The notes under the pieces were generated by a model that saw nothing but the letters and a program-made list of their open reading frames with translations, had not been told where the DNA came from and did no database searches. DNA of 64,000 nucleotides from Bog-756 sp963812885 (GTDB lineage Bacteria > Actinomycetota > Acidimicrobiia > Acidimicrobiales > RAAP-2), in assembly GCA_963812885.1 (NCBI GenBank), contig CAWEWZ010000003.1:1-64000 (forward strand). The letters are read 5' to 3'. The translations under genes were made by a program, and so were the position numbers. Positions 43,457-52,092 of the stretch are shown here, in pieces; position 1 is the first letter of the stretch; each line of letters opens with the position of its first letter.

Positions 43457-44973
43457 CCGGGGATGAACGTGACGCCAGGCCCGCCGTGGCAGCCCGCTCC
43501 GCAGAGGTAGAGGCCCTCGACCGGGACGGGGGCATCGGGCCAGCCCCGCGGCCCGGGGCGGAACGGCCCCATGAACTCCGGCTGGAGCAACCCGTGGCAG
43601 AAGTCGCCGCCGGTGCATCCGAACATCAGCTCGTAGGTGTAGGCCGGATAGTTGAACTGACGCTCGATGAGATCCGGGAAGTTGGGAGCCATCGAGGTGA
43701 TCTTGGCCACGATCCGAGCCGCCATCTCGTCGCGGAAGCGGGCCTGCTCCGGGTGGGAGGTGCCGATGGGGGAGTAGAAGGCGAAGCTGCTGGCCACATG
43801 CTTCCCCTCGGGGGCGAGTCCCGGGTCCCGGAGGGAGGGAATGGAAAGGTTGAACGATGGTGCATCGGGCACGATGCCGCGGACGCAGTCCTCGAAGTCC
43901 CGCTGCATCGATTCGGCGGTCCCGAAGAAGGTCACGTTGTGGCTGAGTCCGCCGTCGTTGAGCACCTCATAGGGAGGGGCATACTCGGGCAGGCCGTCGA
44001 GGGCGAAATGCATCTGGAAATACGCGGCCCGGTGGTCGATGGCCCCGACGCGCTGGGCGAAGGGCTCCGGCAGCCCATCCGGGTCGATCAACTGGGTAAA
44101 GGTGGCGGTGGGGTCGAGGTTGGACACCACCACCGGTGCCGTCACCACCTCCCCGTCGGCCAGGGTGACCCCCACGACCTTCCCCCCGGCCGTGTCGATC
44201 CCGGACACCTTGACGTGGCGCCTCAGCTCGCCGCCGTGCTGTTCGAACATGGCCAGGAGATGATCGGACATGGTGCCGATACCGCCGCGCACCTTGGACA
44301 TGGTGGCGTCGCCCGGTGAGGCCAGGGCGAAGGCGAGGCAGAGGGCGGATCCGGGCGAGTACGGGCCCCGGTAGGTCGAGTTGACGGCCAGAAAGGCCAA
44401 CATGCTGCGGACCTGGGCGTGCTTCTTCCGATCCGGGAGGAAGGTGTCGACGACATCCATGACGCTGCCGAACATGGCCGTGCGGATGGCCTGGCGCTCC
44501 TTCTCGTTGGCCGCGCACGCCCACATCTCGTCGAGGGACTTGGGCGGCTGGCGTACGTCGAGCCTCCCGATGGCCCGGGCCGGTGCCTCCGCCCAGGCTG
44601 CGACTTCGGCCATCCCGAGCACGGCCTCGAGACCGAGCGCATTGCTGAGATGGTCGAGGAGCCTGGTGGGATCGCTGTAGAGCAGGAGGGGAGGCTCACC
44701 CGATGCCCCGATGCTGGCCGACTGCACCTCCGGTTCGTAGATGGGACAGGCGGCGAAGCCCAGGTCGTCGAAGATCTCGGTCGGGATCGGAAACTGGATC
44801 GATCCGGCCAGTTCGAATCGGAATCCTCGGGCGAGCTCGGTGGTCGTGGCCATGCCCCCGATGAAGTGGTTCTTCTCCAGACAGAGGACGCGCATTCCCC
44901 CTCGGGCCATGACCGTGGCTGCGGTGAGACCGTTGTGGCCGGCCCCGATGACGATGGCGTCGTAGTCGGACAT
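43408..44973 (-). CDS. CrtI-like NAD(P)/FAD-dependent oxidoreductase
   Basis: From ATG 44973 the 521-residue protein starts DYDAIVIGAGHNGLTAATVMARGGMRVLCLEKNHFIGGMATTTEL, a full FAD-binding GxGxxG motif and the glycine-rich block of phytoene-desaturase-like enzymes. Internal parts with KVRGGIGTMSDHLLAMFEQHGGELR and VVVSNLDPTATF, and the C-terminal GLYLCGAGCHGGPGVTFIPGYNCGYDVL FAD motif, agree. Substrate unknown (carotenoid or other isoprenoid is only one option). Convergent with DUF2834. Confidence 0.88.
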   Translation of the reverse strand: MSDYDAIVIGAGHNGLTAATVMARGGMRVLCLEKNHFIGGMATTTELARGFRFELAGSIQFPIPTEIFDDLGFAACPIYEPEVQSASIGASGEPPLLLYSDPTRLLDHLSNALGLEAVLGMAEVAAWAEAPARAIGRLDVRQPPKSLDEMWACAANEKERQAIRTAMFGSVMDVVDTFLPDRKKHAQVRSMLAFLAVNSTYRGPYSPGSALCLAFALASPGDATMSKVRGGIGTMSDHLLAMFEQHGGELRRHVKVSGIDTAGGKVVGVTLADGEVVTAPVVVSNLDPTATFTQLIDPDGLPEPFAQRVGAIDHRAAYFQMHFALDGLPEYAPPYEVLNDGGLSHNVTFFGTAESMQRDFEDCVRGIVPDAPSFNLSIPSLRDPGLAPEGKHVASSFAFYSPIGTSHPEQARFRDEMAARIVAKITSMAPNFPDLIERQFNYPAYTYELMFGCTGGDFCHGLLQPEFMGPFRPGPRGWPDAPVPVEGLYLCGAGCHGGPGVTFIPGYNCGYDVLDSANSRL

Positions 44974-45030
44974 CCCGGTCACGGTACTTGATGGCGTCGT
45001 CGACGTGCCGAAGCGGAACCGGCCGGTTGA

Positions 45031-45288
45031 TCAGGAGACCCAGCCGCCGTACTCCGATCCGAGGTGCCCGGTCGGGTTCGCGCTGACCCAATCCGACGTG
45101 GAATCCGGCTTGGACCATCGCTCACCGGACTCGGCGTCGATGATCTCCTGGCGCACACCGGCACCGTCGACAGCCCGCACCCTGTCCGACACTCCTTTGG
45201 CCACCTCGAGCGTCTCGCACTGCAGTGTCCAGTCGGCACCTCTGCCCCGAGAGCCGGTGGCCACGTGTCGGATGAAGAAGCGTCTCAT
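45031..45288 (-). CDS. Small hypothetical protein
   Basis: An 85-residue product: RRFFIRHVATGSRGRGADWTLQCETLEVAKGVSDRVRAVDGAGVRQEIIDAESGERW. Soluble, with no signal peptide; the pattern suggests a small beta-rich domain. No family recognised. A strong 18-base hairpin lies 42 bases upstream of the start, in what would be its leader. It is close upstream of the flavoprotein gene on the same strand. Confidence 0.5.
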   Translation of the reverse strand: MRRFFIRHVATGSRGRGADWTLQCETLEVAKGVSDRVRAVDGAGVRQEIIDAESGERWSKPDSTSDWVSANPTGHLGSEYGGWVS

Positions 45289-45329
45289 GCTGTTGCCTCT
45301 GGATCTCGTGTCCGTCCGATGCTGGGGCT

Positions 45330-45372
45330 CTCACCGTCACGCTGGTGAGTAGGCCACCAGCGGGACGGTGAG
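45330..45372. other. Strong hairpin in leader of small gene
   Basis: CTCACCGTCACGCTGGTG at 45330-45347 pairs with CACCAGCGGGACGGTGAG at 45355-45372: 18-base arms with a single mismatch and a 7-base loop. No T-run follows on either strand, so it is not a standard terminator. It could be a regulatory RNA structure or a protein-binding dyad. Confidence 0.6.
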
Positions 45373-45486
45373 ACTCCCCGGGTCCCCGACAGAGTTGCGC
45401 CCGACGCGCACTGGACCGATGACGGTCTACCACCGCAAAGTTGACGGTTTCGTCACGGAAAACTGAAGTCCCGATGAACGTTCTGT

Positions 45487-45522
45487 GTCAGGTGGATGTC
45501 AAAGTCAGGTGACTGACCTGAC
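45487..45522. promoter_or_regulatory. Operator-like repeats GTCAGGT
   Basis: GTCAGGT occurs at 45487-45493 and again at 45504-45510, and its complement ACCTGAC is at 45516-45522. The last two form a dyad with a 5-base centre. The site is upstream of the secreted protein gene at 45638 and may be a regulator-binding region; a TTGACG at about 45440 could be a -35 box. Confidence 0.35.
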
Positions 45523-45637
45523 GGGCCGTAACGGATGGGCCGGTCGATCGTTCCATCCGGTAGAGAACGAAACCTCTCACCGGTCCTCCGGCGACTGGCG
45601 ATGACTCCAGAGGGGCAACGAGCGAATGGAGCAAGGC

Positions 45638-46084
45638 ATGCAAAGCAGATTGGTCCGCAAGGGCCTGTTCGGTTGTGCGGCGGTTCTCATGCTGGCGGCA
45701 CCCCTCGGCGCACTCGCATCACCGGCCTCGGCGGCGACAGCGCAGCCGCCGGTCATCACGGCCAAGCCCAACAACGTCATGGTCAATCAACACACCAACC
45801 TGATCGGCCGGGGCTTCCCCCGGTTCGCCACCCTGCGCCTGGCGGAGTGCTCGAAGACGAACTGGGTGGTGCCGGCGAAGCCCTGCGACAAGGACAATTC
45901 GATCCTCGTCCGGACCGATGGGCGGGGCTCGTTCGTCACCGGCTTCAAGGTCGAGGCCTGTGGGGGAGCCAGAGCCAGCACCAAGGGTCTGGCCCAGGTC
46001 TGCTACATCGGCGTACCCAAGCCGTCCGGCGTCGACACCGTGCGTCTGGTGGGGGCTGCCCGCATCGTGGTCACCTTCCCCTGA
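45638..46084 (+). CDS. Secreted neocarzinostatin-like / Ig-fold protein
   Basis: From ATG 45638 (GGAG 6 bases before) the 148-residue protein has a signal peptide (GLFGCAAVLMLAAPLGALASPASAATA) and a mature Ig-like part: PPVITAKPNNVMVNQHTNLIGRGFPRFATLRLAECSKTNWVVPAKPCDKDNSILVRTDGRGSF. The Cys pairs and the T-L-x-L-A-E-C block recall neocarzinostatin-family small beta proteins. Probably exported; binding partner unknown. A strong intrinsic terminator follows. Confidence 0.7.
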   Translation: MQSRLVRKGLFGCAAVLMLAAPLGALASPASAATAQPPVITAKPNNVMVNQHTNLIGRGFPRFATLRLAECSKTNWVVPAKPCDKDNSILVRTDGRGSFVTGFKVEACGGARASTKGLAQVCYIGVPKPSGVDTVRLVGAARIVVTFP

Positions 46085-46100
46085 CCGGAGCTGCCGGAGG

Positions 46101-46140
46101 GGCCGGTCCCGGGGGATTCGTCCTCCCGGGACCGGCCTTT
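46101..46140 (+). terminator. Intrinsic terminator
   Basis: GGCCGGTCCCGGG at 46101-46113 and CCCGGGACCGGCC at 46125-46137 form a perfect 13-bp stem, followed by TTT. It begins 16 bases after the stop of the secreted Ig-like gene and should end its transcript. Confidence 0.85.
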
Positions 46141-46238
46141 GCCGGCCGCCTGACCTCCGGACTCCCTGGCCGGAGACCAATTGGGGCAAGCATAGAAAGC
46201 CGACTTGATTACTCATCTTTCGATGGTAGAGTGGGTAT

Positions 46239-46637
46239 GTGCCCCCTGCCTTCCTCGGTGCGACCGGAGTGCTCGATTACGACACGGTGCCATCGGCGGG
46301 CCGCACCGATTTTCGGCTCAACGTGGAGGGTGCATCAGCCGATACTCCGAACATGGGGCCGGACAGAGACGAGAGCACAGTCGGCGGCGGATCCGGGGAC
46401 GTGGGTACCGAGCGGGACATCACCGCCCGGAGCCGGCGCCAGCTCGGCACCCGTGTCGATGCCGAGGCCGAGATGGAGAGGCTCCAGGAGAAGGTCTCAC
46501 TGCTGGCCGTGCAGAAGGATTTCTGGCAGCAACGGGCGGCCGAGTATCGCGCTGAGCTGCGAACCGCCGAGGCGGAGGTGGCCCGATTGCGTGAGGCAGT
46601 GGGCGCTCCGGCCAACCTGGTGCTGATCGCCAAGTAA
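46239..46637 (+). CDS. Small coiled-coil protein, unknown function
   Basis: A 132-residue frame; the last 60 residues (VDAEAEMERLQEKVSLLAVQKDFWQQRAAEYRAELRTAEAEVARLREAVG) are a clear heptad-patterned coiled coil, while the N-terminal half is Gly/Ser/Asp-rich and probably disordered. ATG 46353 is an alternative start that removes the unlikely N-terminus. No family recognised. Confidence 0.5.
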   Translation: MPPAFLGATGVLDYDTVPSAGRTDFRLNVEGASADTPNMGPDRDESTVGGGSGDVGTERDITARSRRQLGTRVDAEAEMERLQEKVSLLAVQKDFWQQRAAEYRAELRTAEAEVARLREAVGAPANLVLIAK

Positions 46638-46688
46638 GCGGGTCGGCCACCACCCGCCCGACCTGGCCGCCGCGCCCGTCCATTCTGA

Positions 46689-48275
46689 CTACGGCGGGAA
46701 GGTGACCGACTTCCGGCCCTTGGGCACGTGCCACACGAAGGCGTAGACCCCGTTGGTGCCGCTGATCTGACGGGCGCCCAGCCGGCGCATGAGATGGATC
46801 GCCGCCATCGTGCCTGAGGCTGGGGCCGACTCGAGCCCCTGCGAGGGTACGAGGACGACGTACACCGTGTGGCCGAACAGGGGCACGGTCTGCCCATTGG
46901 CAAAGGTATCGAGGTACGGGTAGAAGTTGCGACGTTGGGCGAACCGGCCGACGACGCCCTGGGAGACGATGGTCTCGGTCCCACCGGGTATTCGGGCACT
47001 GACCGATGAAAGTTCGGCTGCGGTGGCCGAATCGACCCGCTCGAACATTTGGCCCGACAACGGCGTCCAGTGGGCACTCGACACGGCCGTCTGGGCGAGC
47101 GCGCCGACGACAAGAACGAGCGCGACGGCGGTCAACCCGATCTGCAGCCGGCGATCACGACCCCGGCCCAGCCGGGTCAGCCACGTCGCCAGCATGGCGA
47201 TCCCCACCGCACAGGCCATCACCGCCATGAAATTCTGCGAACCACCGACGTCCGAGATGAAGCCGGGTGACGAATTGAGGGCGCTGGGGGCGAGGACGAC
47301 CACCGACAACACCGCCCCGAATCCGGAGAAGACACCGACGGTCCCGACTCCGCCCACGAACTTGTAGATCTCTCCCCACCTGGTGACCAGTACGTGACCG
47401 GCGATGCTCGGATGGGTTGCTATGCCGGCCACGATGGTGAAGATCCCCCCGAGCGTGTCGTTCACCGTCGTGCGGTCGGCCAGGTAGGCGTACGCACCCA
47501 GGCCGGCACCCTTCCCCGAATGCACGAGACCGACGACACCGAACCAGGCCACGCCGATGAGGATGAGGGCGGCACCGGTGCGCCATCGGTGCCGCCCGCT
47601 GATCAGGGCGATGATGCCTAGGGCGACCACGTAGGACACGGCCACGTTGCCGCACAGCAGCACGAGGACGACCCAGACCCAGCCTCGGCGGCGACCGGCC
47701 CACAGGTCCCGGCCCGCCAATAGGGTGAAGAAGGTTGCCAACGGTTCGGAGTGGTAGTCGTAGGACGCCGCCCAGTAGGTCCAGGGCTGGAGAACCAGGA
47801 TGGCCAGGACACAGCCCGACACCGCCACGGCGAACCGGCGGTTCGGGGAATGGTTCTGCAGATGCTCGAGGACCCACCGGAAGGCAACCAGACCGGCCCC
47901 GGCCAGGGCGACGTCCTGAACGATCAGGAGGTCGATGGCGTGGGGCCAGACCCAGTACAGGAGAGCGAGCGGCCAGACGATCAACTCGAGATCACCCTGA
48001 TAGAAGGGATAGCCGTAGTGCGGGTAGAACCAGGGATAGGTGGTGTCGTAGGGATTGAGGTGACCGGTGGCGATCTGCTGCCAGGCCTGGCTGTACTGAC
48101 CGAAATCGGCGGTCAGGTCGAAGTGGTCCCAGAGGTACCAACTGTGGAGCACCAACAGCACGAACTGGACGCCGAAGACGGCGACGCCGATGAAGCCAAA
48201 CCATCCGTAGGTTGCCGCTGAGAACCGTTCCCGAAGGTCGTCGAGATTCGGGCGCCGCATCCTGTGCAGCGCCAC
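46689..48275 (-). CDS. DUF2079 polytopic membrane protein
   Basis: The 528-residue protein has about ten membrane helices and the DUF2079 pattern: HFDLTADFGQYSQAWQQIATGHLNPYDT...FYPHYGYPFYQGDLELIVWPLALLYWVWP near the N-terminus, the F-R-W-V-L-E-H-L cytoplasmic loop, and a soluble C-terminal part with SARIPGGTETIVSQGVVGRFAQRRNFYPYLD. Related proteins resemble GT-C type glycosyltransferases that use lipid-linked sugars. ATG 48260 is an alternative start. Substrate unknown. Confidence 0.85.
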   Translation of the reverse strand: MALHRMRRPNLDDLRERFSAATYGWFGFIGVAVFGVQFVLLVLHSWYLWDHFDLTADFGQYSQAWQQIATGHLNPYDTTYPWFYPHYGYPFYQGDLELIVWPLALLYWVWPHAIDLLIVQDVALAGAGLVAFRWVLEHLQNHSPNRRFAVAVSGCVLAILVLQPWTYWAASYDYHSEPLATFFTLLAGRDLWAGRRRGWVWVVLVLLCGNVAVSYVVALGIIALISGRHRWRTGAALILIGVAWFGVVGLVHSGKGAGLGAYAYLADRTTVNDTLGGIFTIVAGIATHPSIAGHVLVTRWGEIYKFVGGVGTVGVFSGFGAVLSVVVLAPSALNSSPGFISDVGGSQNFMAVMACAVGIAMLATWLTRLGRGRDRRLQIGLTAVALVLVVGALAQTAVSSAHWTPLSGQMFERVDSATAAELSSVSARIPGGTETIVSQGVVGRFAQRRNFYPYLDTFANGQTVPLFGHTVYVVLVPSQGLESAPASGTMAAIHLMRRLGARQISGTNGVYAFVWHVPKGRKSVTFPP

Positions 48276-48420
48276 CGCCGGAGGCCGGAGTCTCTACCGG
48301 GGTGACCACCAGGCAAACTGTAACCGTCAGGGTCGGCGCGGAGGCACCAGCGGACACCAGCGACGGGCAGACAGGTCGGGCCTCCACCGTGTCCTCGCCG
48401 CCAGGGGCTACGTTGAAGAG

Positions 48421-49134
48421 GTGACGTCCGGGGTCGGCGCTGTCTCACCGCACTTGGATGACCTTGCCCTGAGTTGCGCCGGCCTCCTTCGCGCTCACCC
48501 GGCCTCGACGATGGTCACCGCGTTCGCCGGGGGACCGTCGTCTGTCGATCCGGTCACCGAATGGGAGGAGCTGTCGGGGATCTTCGGACCCGGAGCCGAT
48601 ATCGTCGGAACCCGGCGCAACGAGGACGCCCTGGCCTCGGCGGAGCTGGGTGCCACCTATCACCACTGCGATCACTGGGATCATCAATACCGCACCGCGG
48701 TCTATGGGTTCCGGGGACCGGCGGAACGGTCGGCCCTCATCCGCGCCGTGGCCCTCGATCTCGAATCCCTCATTGCCGGTTCGGCCGCGACGACCTGGGC
48801 CGTGCCCTTGGGTCTCGCCCACCCCGACCATGAGGTCACCGCCGCCGCCTGTCTCGAAGTCGCCGCCCACCACCCCGAGGTCGAGTGGCTCGTCTACGAG
48901 GAGCTTCCCTATGCCGTCTACCTCCCCAAGAAGGTGCGGAAGGCCGAGGCGAACCTCCGCTCGAGAGGGTTCGAGCTCCGGCCGGCCGAAGGCATCGAGG
49001 TGTCCGTGGACACTCCCGGCAAGAGCCGGGCCGTCAACTGCTACGGCTCTCAGTTGCAGCCCCTGGGCCCGGCCGTCGGTGTCGCGCTCGAGACTCCGGA
49101 GAAGCTCTACCGGCTGGCCCGGTCTCGGTCGTAG
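48421..49134 (+). CDS. PIG-L family deacetylase
   Basis: From GTG 48421 the 237-residue protein has the zinc-binding signature SPHLDD (AHPDD-like) close to the N-terminus, TRRNEDALASAELGATYHHCDHWDH in the middle, and GLAHPDHEVTAAACLEVA with a further zinc His. Members remove acetyl groups from N-acetylglucosamine-type compounds, including mycothiol or lipid precursors. The exact substrate cannot be read. The gene stands alone between the DUF2079 and membrane protein genes. Confidence 0.88.
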   Translation: MTSGVGAVSPHLDDLALSCAGLLRAHPASTMVTAFAGGPSSVDPVTEWEELSGIFGPGADIVGTRRNEDALASAELGATYHHCDHWDHQYRTAVYGFRGPAERSALIRAVALDLESLIAGSAATTWAVPLGLAHPDHEVTAAACLEVAAHHPEVEWLVYEELPYAVYLPKKVRKAEANLRSRGFELRPAEGIEVSVDTPGKSRAVNCYGSQLQPLGPAVGVALETPEKLYRLARSRS

Positions 49135-49144
49135 GAGACGGGTC

Positions 49145-49621
49145 TCAACGGCCCGCCCGCCTCCGGGCCAGACCCAGCCGGATGGCGTAGGCCACGGCCG
49201 AGCCGATGAACAGGGCACCGGAGACGGCCAGCCAGTTGAAGACGTAGACGCTCTCGCTGTACCCGGTGGCATCCTGGTAATAGGGGTTGGAGAGGCGGAG
49301 GATCAACGGGAAGAACATGACCAGCAGCAGCGCCGAGATGACCACGGGCACCCGGACGTGGTTGATCCAGGGGACCCGGGGGCGGTGCCCACTGCTCCGG
49401 GTCCGGTCCTGGAGGCGGACGGCCATCCTGTCGGCGACGCCGTACACCGGCCAGGCGATGAGATCGTGAATCACGATGCAGATGGCGAACCAGAGCAGGA
49501 TCTCCTTCCATCCGCTCTCGCCGAGCACCTTGGCCAATGCGTAGGCGGCGACGGCGAAACAGGCCACCAAGCCCACCAGATGGATGGGCCCGGCCCCGTA
49601 GCGGTTTCGCAGCCATCGCAT
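49145..49621 (-). CDS. Hypothetical membrane protein
   Basis: From ATG 49621 the 158-residue protein has four hydrophobic segments (GPIHLVGLVACFAVAAYALAKVLG, EILLWFAICIVIHDLIAWPVYGVADRM, VPVVISALLLVMFFPLILRL and VYVFNWLAVSGALFIGSAVAYAIRL). No family recognised. Its start lies one base after the stop of the molybdopterin oxidoreductase gene, so it is very probably co-transcribed with it and may be a partner or assembly factor; that is inference from position. Confidence 0.65.
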   Translation of the reverse strand: MRWLRNRYGAGPIHLVGLVACFAVAAYALAKVLGESGWKEILLWFAICIVIHDLIAWPVYGVADRMAVRLQDRTRSSGHRPRVPWINHVRVPVVISALLLVMFFPLILRLSNPYYQDATGYSESVYVFNWLAVSGALFIGSAVAYAIRLGLARRRAGR

Positions 49622-49622
49622 G

Positions 49623-50921
49623 TCAGGTCCCCTCCGAAAAGACGATCTCACTCATCCACTTGAGATTGTGTGTACCGGGCGAGGACGGAACGATGATCCG
49701 GGCCGGGTACCCATGGTCGAGGGAGAGGTCGGCACCGTTGACCCGCAGGGCCAGCAGTGACTCGGGTGCGGAGATCTGCGTGCCCGAAAGGATGATCGAG
49801 CCCTTGTCGAGTGACTTGATCTGAGAGGGGCCGGGATGTTCGATGCCCGACAGACGGGCCAGATGGGCCAGCGGCACCCCGGTCCAGCGTTGCTGGGTCG
49901 ACCATCCCTCCGTGCACGCGATGGGCAGGTCGGCGGTGGTCAGCGTCATGGCCAACAGCTGGTCCCGACTGAGGGAGACCCGCCGCGGACCGACCAGTGA
50001 GAGGCGCCAGTCCGGCCCCGTGGTCGCCGCGGTGATCCCGGCCGAGGCCGCGGTGTGGTTCACGGGGAATCGGTTCGCCCCGACGCCCGGTGAACGGTAG
50101 TGGGTCCCGAAAAGGGCGAGCTGACGCATGGCCCCGCCGATCGCCTCGCCGGCTGTCAGCACGAAGACGGCCAGCGACGTCGCCCCGACCAGGGCGAGCA
50201 CCCCGCGTCGGGAGATGGTGGGTGCCGCCGGTTGGGGAGCGACGAGGGTGCTGTCGACCGTCTCGGACCGGGTGCCGGCCAGCCCCGTCCGTAGTTCGGT
50301 CCGGAAGGACCGGGACCGGAGCGCCCCGACCATGTCACCGAACTTCACGCCCACGTGGACGCAGAATCCGGCGATGAACGCCCACGCCCCGTAGAAGTGG
50401 CCGGAATAGAAGTTGATCTGGGTGAAGTAGTTGATGCTCAAGATGCCGGTGGTCATCTCGAAGACGATCCCGCCGACGACGAGGACCAGGCTCACCCGTT
50501 CGAGGAATTGGGCCACCGATCGCCACGGTGGCCAGTCGAACAGCTTGGGCATGACCGACCACAGCTTGGCCAGGACGACCGGTACCAGCACCAGGCCGAG
50601 CATGACGTGCACCCCTTCGAGGACCCGGTACAACCAGCTCGGTTTCGCCACCCAGTCGAAGACATACAGCCCGAAGAGGCCTTTTGCCGAATTCGGAGGA
50701 TTGCCCAGCCTGGGGTCGTAGGCGGCATAGGAAAGGAGCCCGGTGATGAATTCGATCGGTATCCCGACCAGCAGGACGACCCCGAAGACCGAGGTCAGCC
50801 ACGGCCCCCGGACCGGGCTCCGCCAGCGGTCCCGGGGGAACGGTCCGCCGTCGGTTCCGTCGGCTCCGGAAGAGGAGCGGCCCGATGAGACTGTCTGCGC
50901 ACGGCGGTGTCCGGTGATCAC
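49623..50921 (-). CDS. Cytochrome b561-like / sulfite-oxidase-type molybdopterin fusion
   Basis: The 432-residue protein joins two modules. Residues from about 40 to 200 form four or five membrane helices with His pairs suited to b-type haem (LEGVHVMLGLVLVP, FYSGHFYGAWAFIAGFCVHVGVKF). After a further membrane-like segment (VLALVGATSLAVFVLTAGEAIGGA) comes a molybdopterin domain with Moco-ligand Cys in LPIACTEGWS, GVPLAHLARLSGIEH and HGYPARIIVPSSPGTHNLKWM. In MsrPQ (YedYZ) the same two parts are separate proteins. The substrate (sulfite, methionine sulfoxide or other) is not known. Confidence 0.85.
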   Translation of the reverse strand: MITGHRRAQTVSSGRSSSGADGTDGGPFPRDRWRSPVRGPWLTSVFGVVLLVGIPIEFITGLLSYAAYDPRLGNPPNSAKGLFGLYVFDWVAKPSWLYRVLEGVHVMLGLVLVPVVLAKLWSVMPKLFDWPPWRSVAQFLERVSLVLVVGGIVFEMTTGILSINYFTQINFYSGHFYGAWAFIAGFCVHVGVKFGDMVGALRSRSFRTELRTGLAGTRSETVDSTLVAPQPAAPTISRRGVLALVGATSLAVFVLTAGEAIGGAMRQLALFGTHYRSPGVGANRFPVNHTAASAGITAATTGPDWRLSLVGPRRVSLSRDQLLAMTLTTADLPIACTEGWSTQQRWTGVPLAHLARLSGIEHPGPSQIKSLDKGSIILSGTQISAPESLLALRVNGADLSLDHGYPARIIVPSSPGTHNLKWMSEIVFSEGT

Positions 50922-50979
50922 AAAATCCTAGGTCGGGTCGATCGGAGAACCGATGACAGGAGGGCCGGGGATCGAGCCG

Positions 50980-51951
50980 CTAGGTGATCTGGATGGTGAG
51001 GGTTCTGTCGGCGGTCTGCTTGGCCGCGCTCGCCGTCCTGGTATCGACGGCCTGGACCACGAAGGGAAAGGCGCCCTTCCTGGTGGCCTCTCCCGAGATG
51101 ACCCCGGTCGACCCCACCGTGAGGCCGGGAGGCAGGGGCTTCGATCCGGGGGCCAGTGACCACCGGTAGGGCGGATGGCCTGCCGCGGCGTGGAGGGTGG
51201 CCGAATACGATTTGTGGGTGGTGCTGTAGACGGTGCCGGCGGGCAACGACGTCGTGGTGATGGTCAGCACGGGCACCGTTCCTGCGGAGTAGCGGTACGC
51301 ACCTTCGTAGGTGTACCCCTCCGCTATCAGGTTGCCCATCGTGTGCTCCTGGACGGGAATGTTGTTGTCGAGGGCGTCCCACACCACCGGCTGCCCCTTG
51401 AAGCGGCCGGATGTGGCAACGCCGGCGTAAATCGCCGAGTGGTGGTAGTCGTTGATGGTGCCGCCCCAGAACGTCACGTCGCCCGGTTTCAGGCCCACGT
51501 CGTAGTCGCTGGGATTCGAGTTGGGAGGGATGAACGTCCCGATCGTCTTTCCGTTCCGCTTGGGTTGGCTCCCGTCGGCGGGAAGTTTCACGGTGTGACC
51601 GGTGCCCTGATAGACCGCGTACTGAGCCAGGCTCATGCAGTCGTAGCCCTTCGTCGGCCGGGCACACCCAGGATTGGGAGGATTGGTCGGGTCCTCGGTG
51701 GGGCCGTTGATTCCTCCCCCTCCGAAGCAGTATGCGTCGCCGGCCTGGCTCTCGGCGTAGTAGAGGATGGCGTCCACCATGCGGGCGGGCACGGTGCGTG
51801 CCGTTTCGGAGTTCGGCCCCGACGGTGCCTTGGTGACCGCCCCGCCCGTCTGGGTGGCGATGCCGATACCGATGCCCGACAGGCAGGCCACCAGGACCAG
51901 CGCGGTGACGGTCCTGGTGTGAAGACTGGCGTTCGAGAACCACAAACGCAT
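50980..51951 (-). CDS. Secreted NlpC/P60-like protein with putative Ig domain
   Basis: The 323-residue protein has a signal peptide (TALVLVACLSGIGIGIATQ) and an NlpC/P60-like domain. YCFGGGGINGPTED is followed by KGYDCMSLAQYAVYQGTGH with the probable catalytic Cys, LKPGDVTFWGGT and INDYHHSAIYAG with the catalytic His. A C-terminal part (HPPYRWSLAPGSKPLPPGLTVGSTGVISGEATRKGAFPFVVQAVD) is a putative Ig (He_PIG-like) domain. The motif DCMSL in place of the usual DCSGL is distinctive and also found in the paralogue at 59241. It likely cuts peptide cross-links in the cell wall. Confidence 0.8.
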   Translation of the reverse strand: MRLWFSNASLHTRTVTALVLVACLSGIGIGIATQTGGAVTKAPSGPNSETARTVPARMVDAILYYAESQAGDAYCFGGGGINGPTEDPTNPPNPGCARPTKGYDCMSLAQYAVYQGTGHTVKLPADGSQPKRNGKTIGTFIPPNSNPSDYDVGLKPGDVTFWGGTINDYHHSAIYAGVATSGRFKGQPVVWDALDNNIPVQEHTMGNLIAEGYTYEGAYRYSAGTVPVLTITTTSLPAGTVYSTTHKSYSATLHAAAGHPPYRWSLAPGSKPLPPGLTVGSTGVISGEATRKGAFPFVVQAVDTRTASAAKQTADRTLTIQIT

Positions 51952-52092
51952 CGGTTGCCTCCAACAGCGGTCGGATCGAATTTCCCGAGCGCCAGCGTAC
52001 CAGCGGCCGCCCGCATTTCCGCAGCTCTCCGCCCGCTCTGCGGCTAGGGCACCGGTACAGTGCCGGTACCAGTGCCGGTACCGGTGTGCCGC

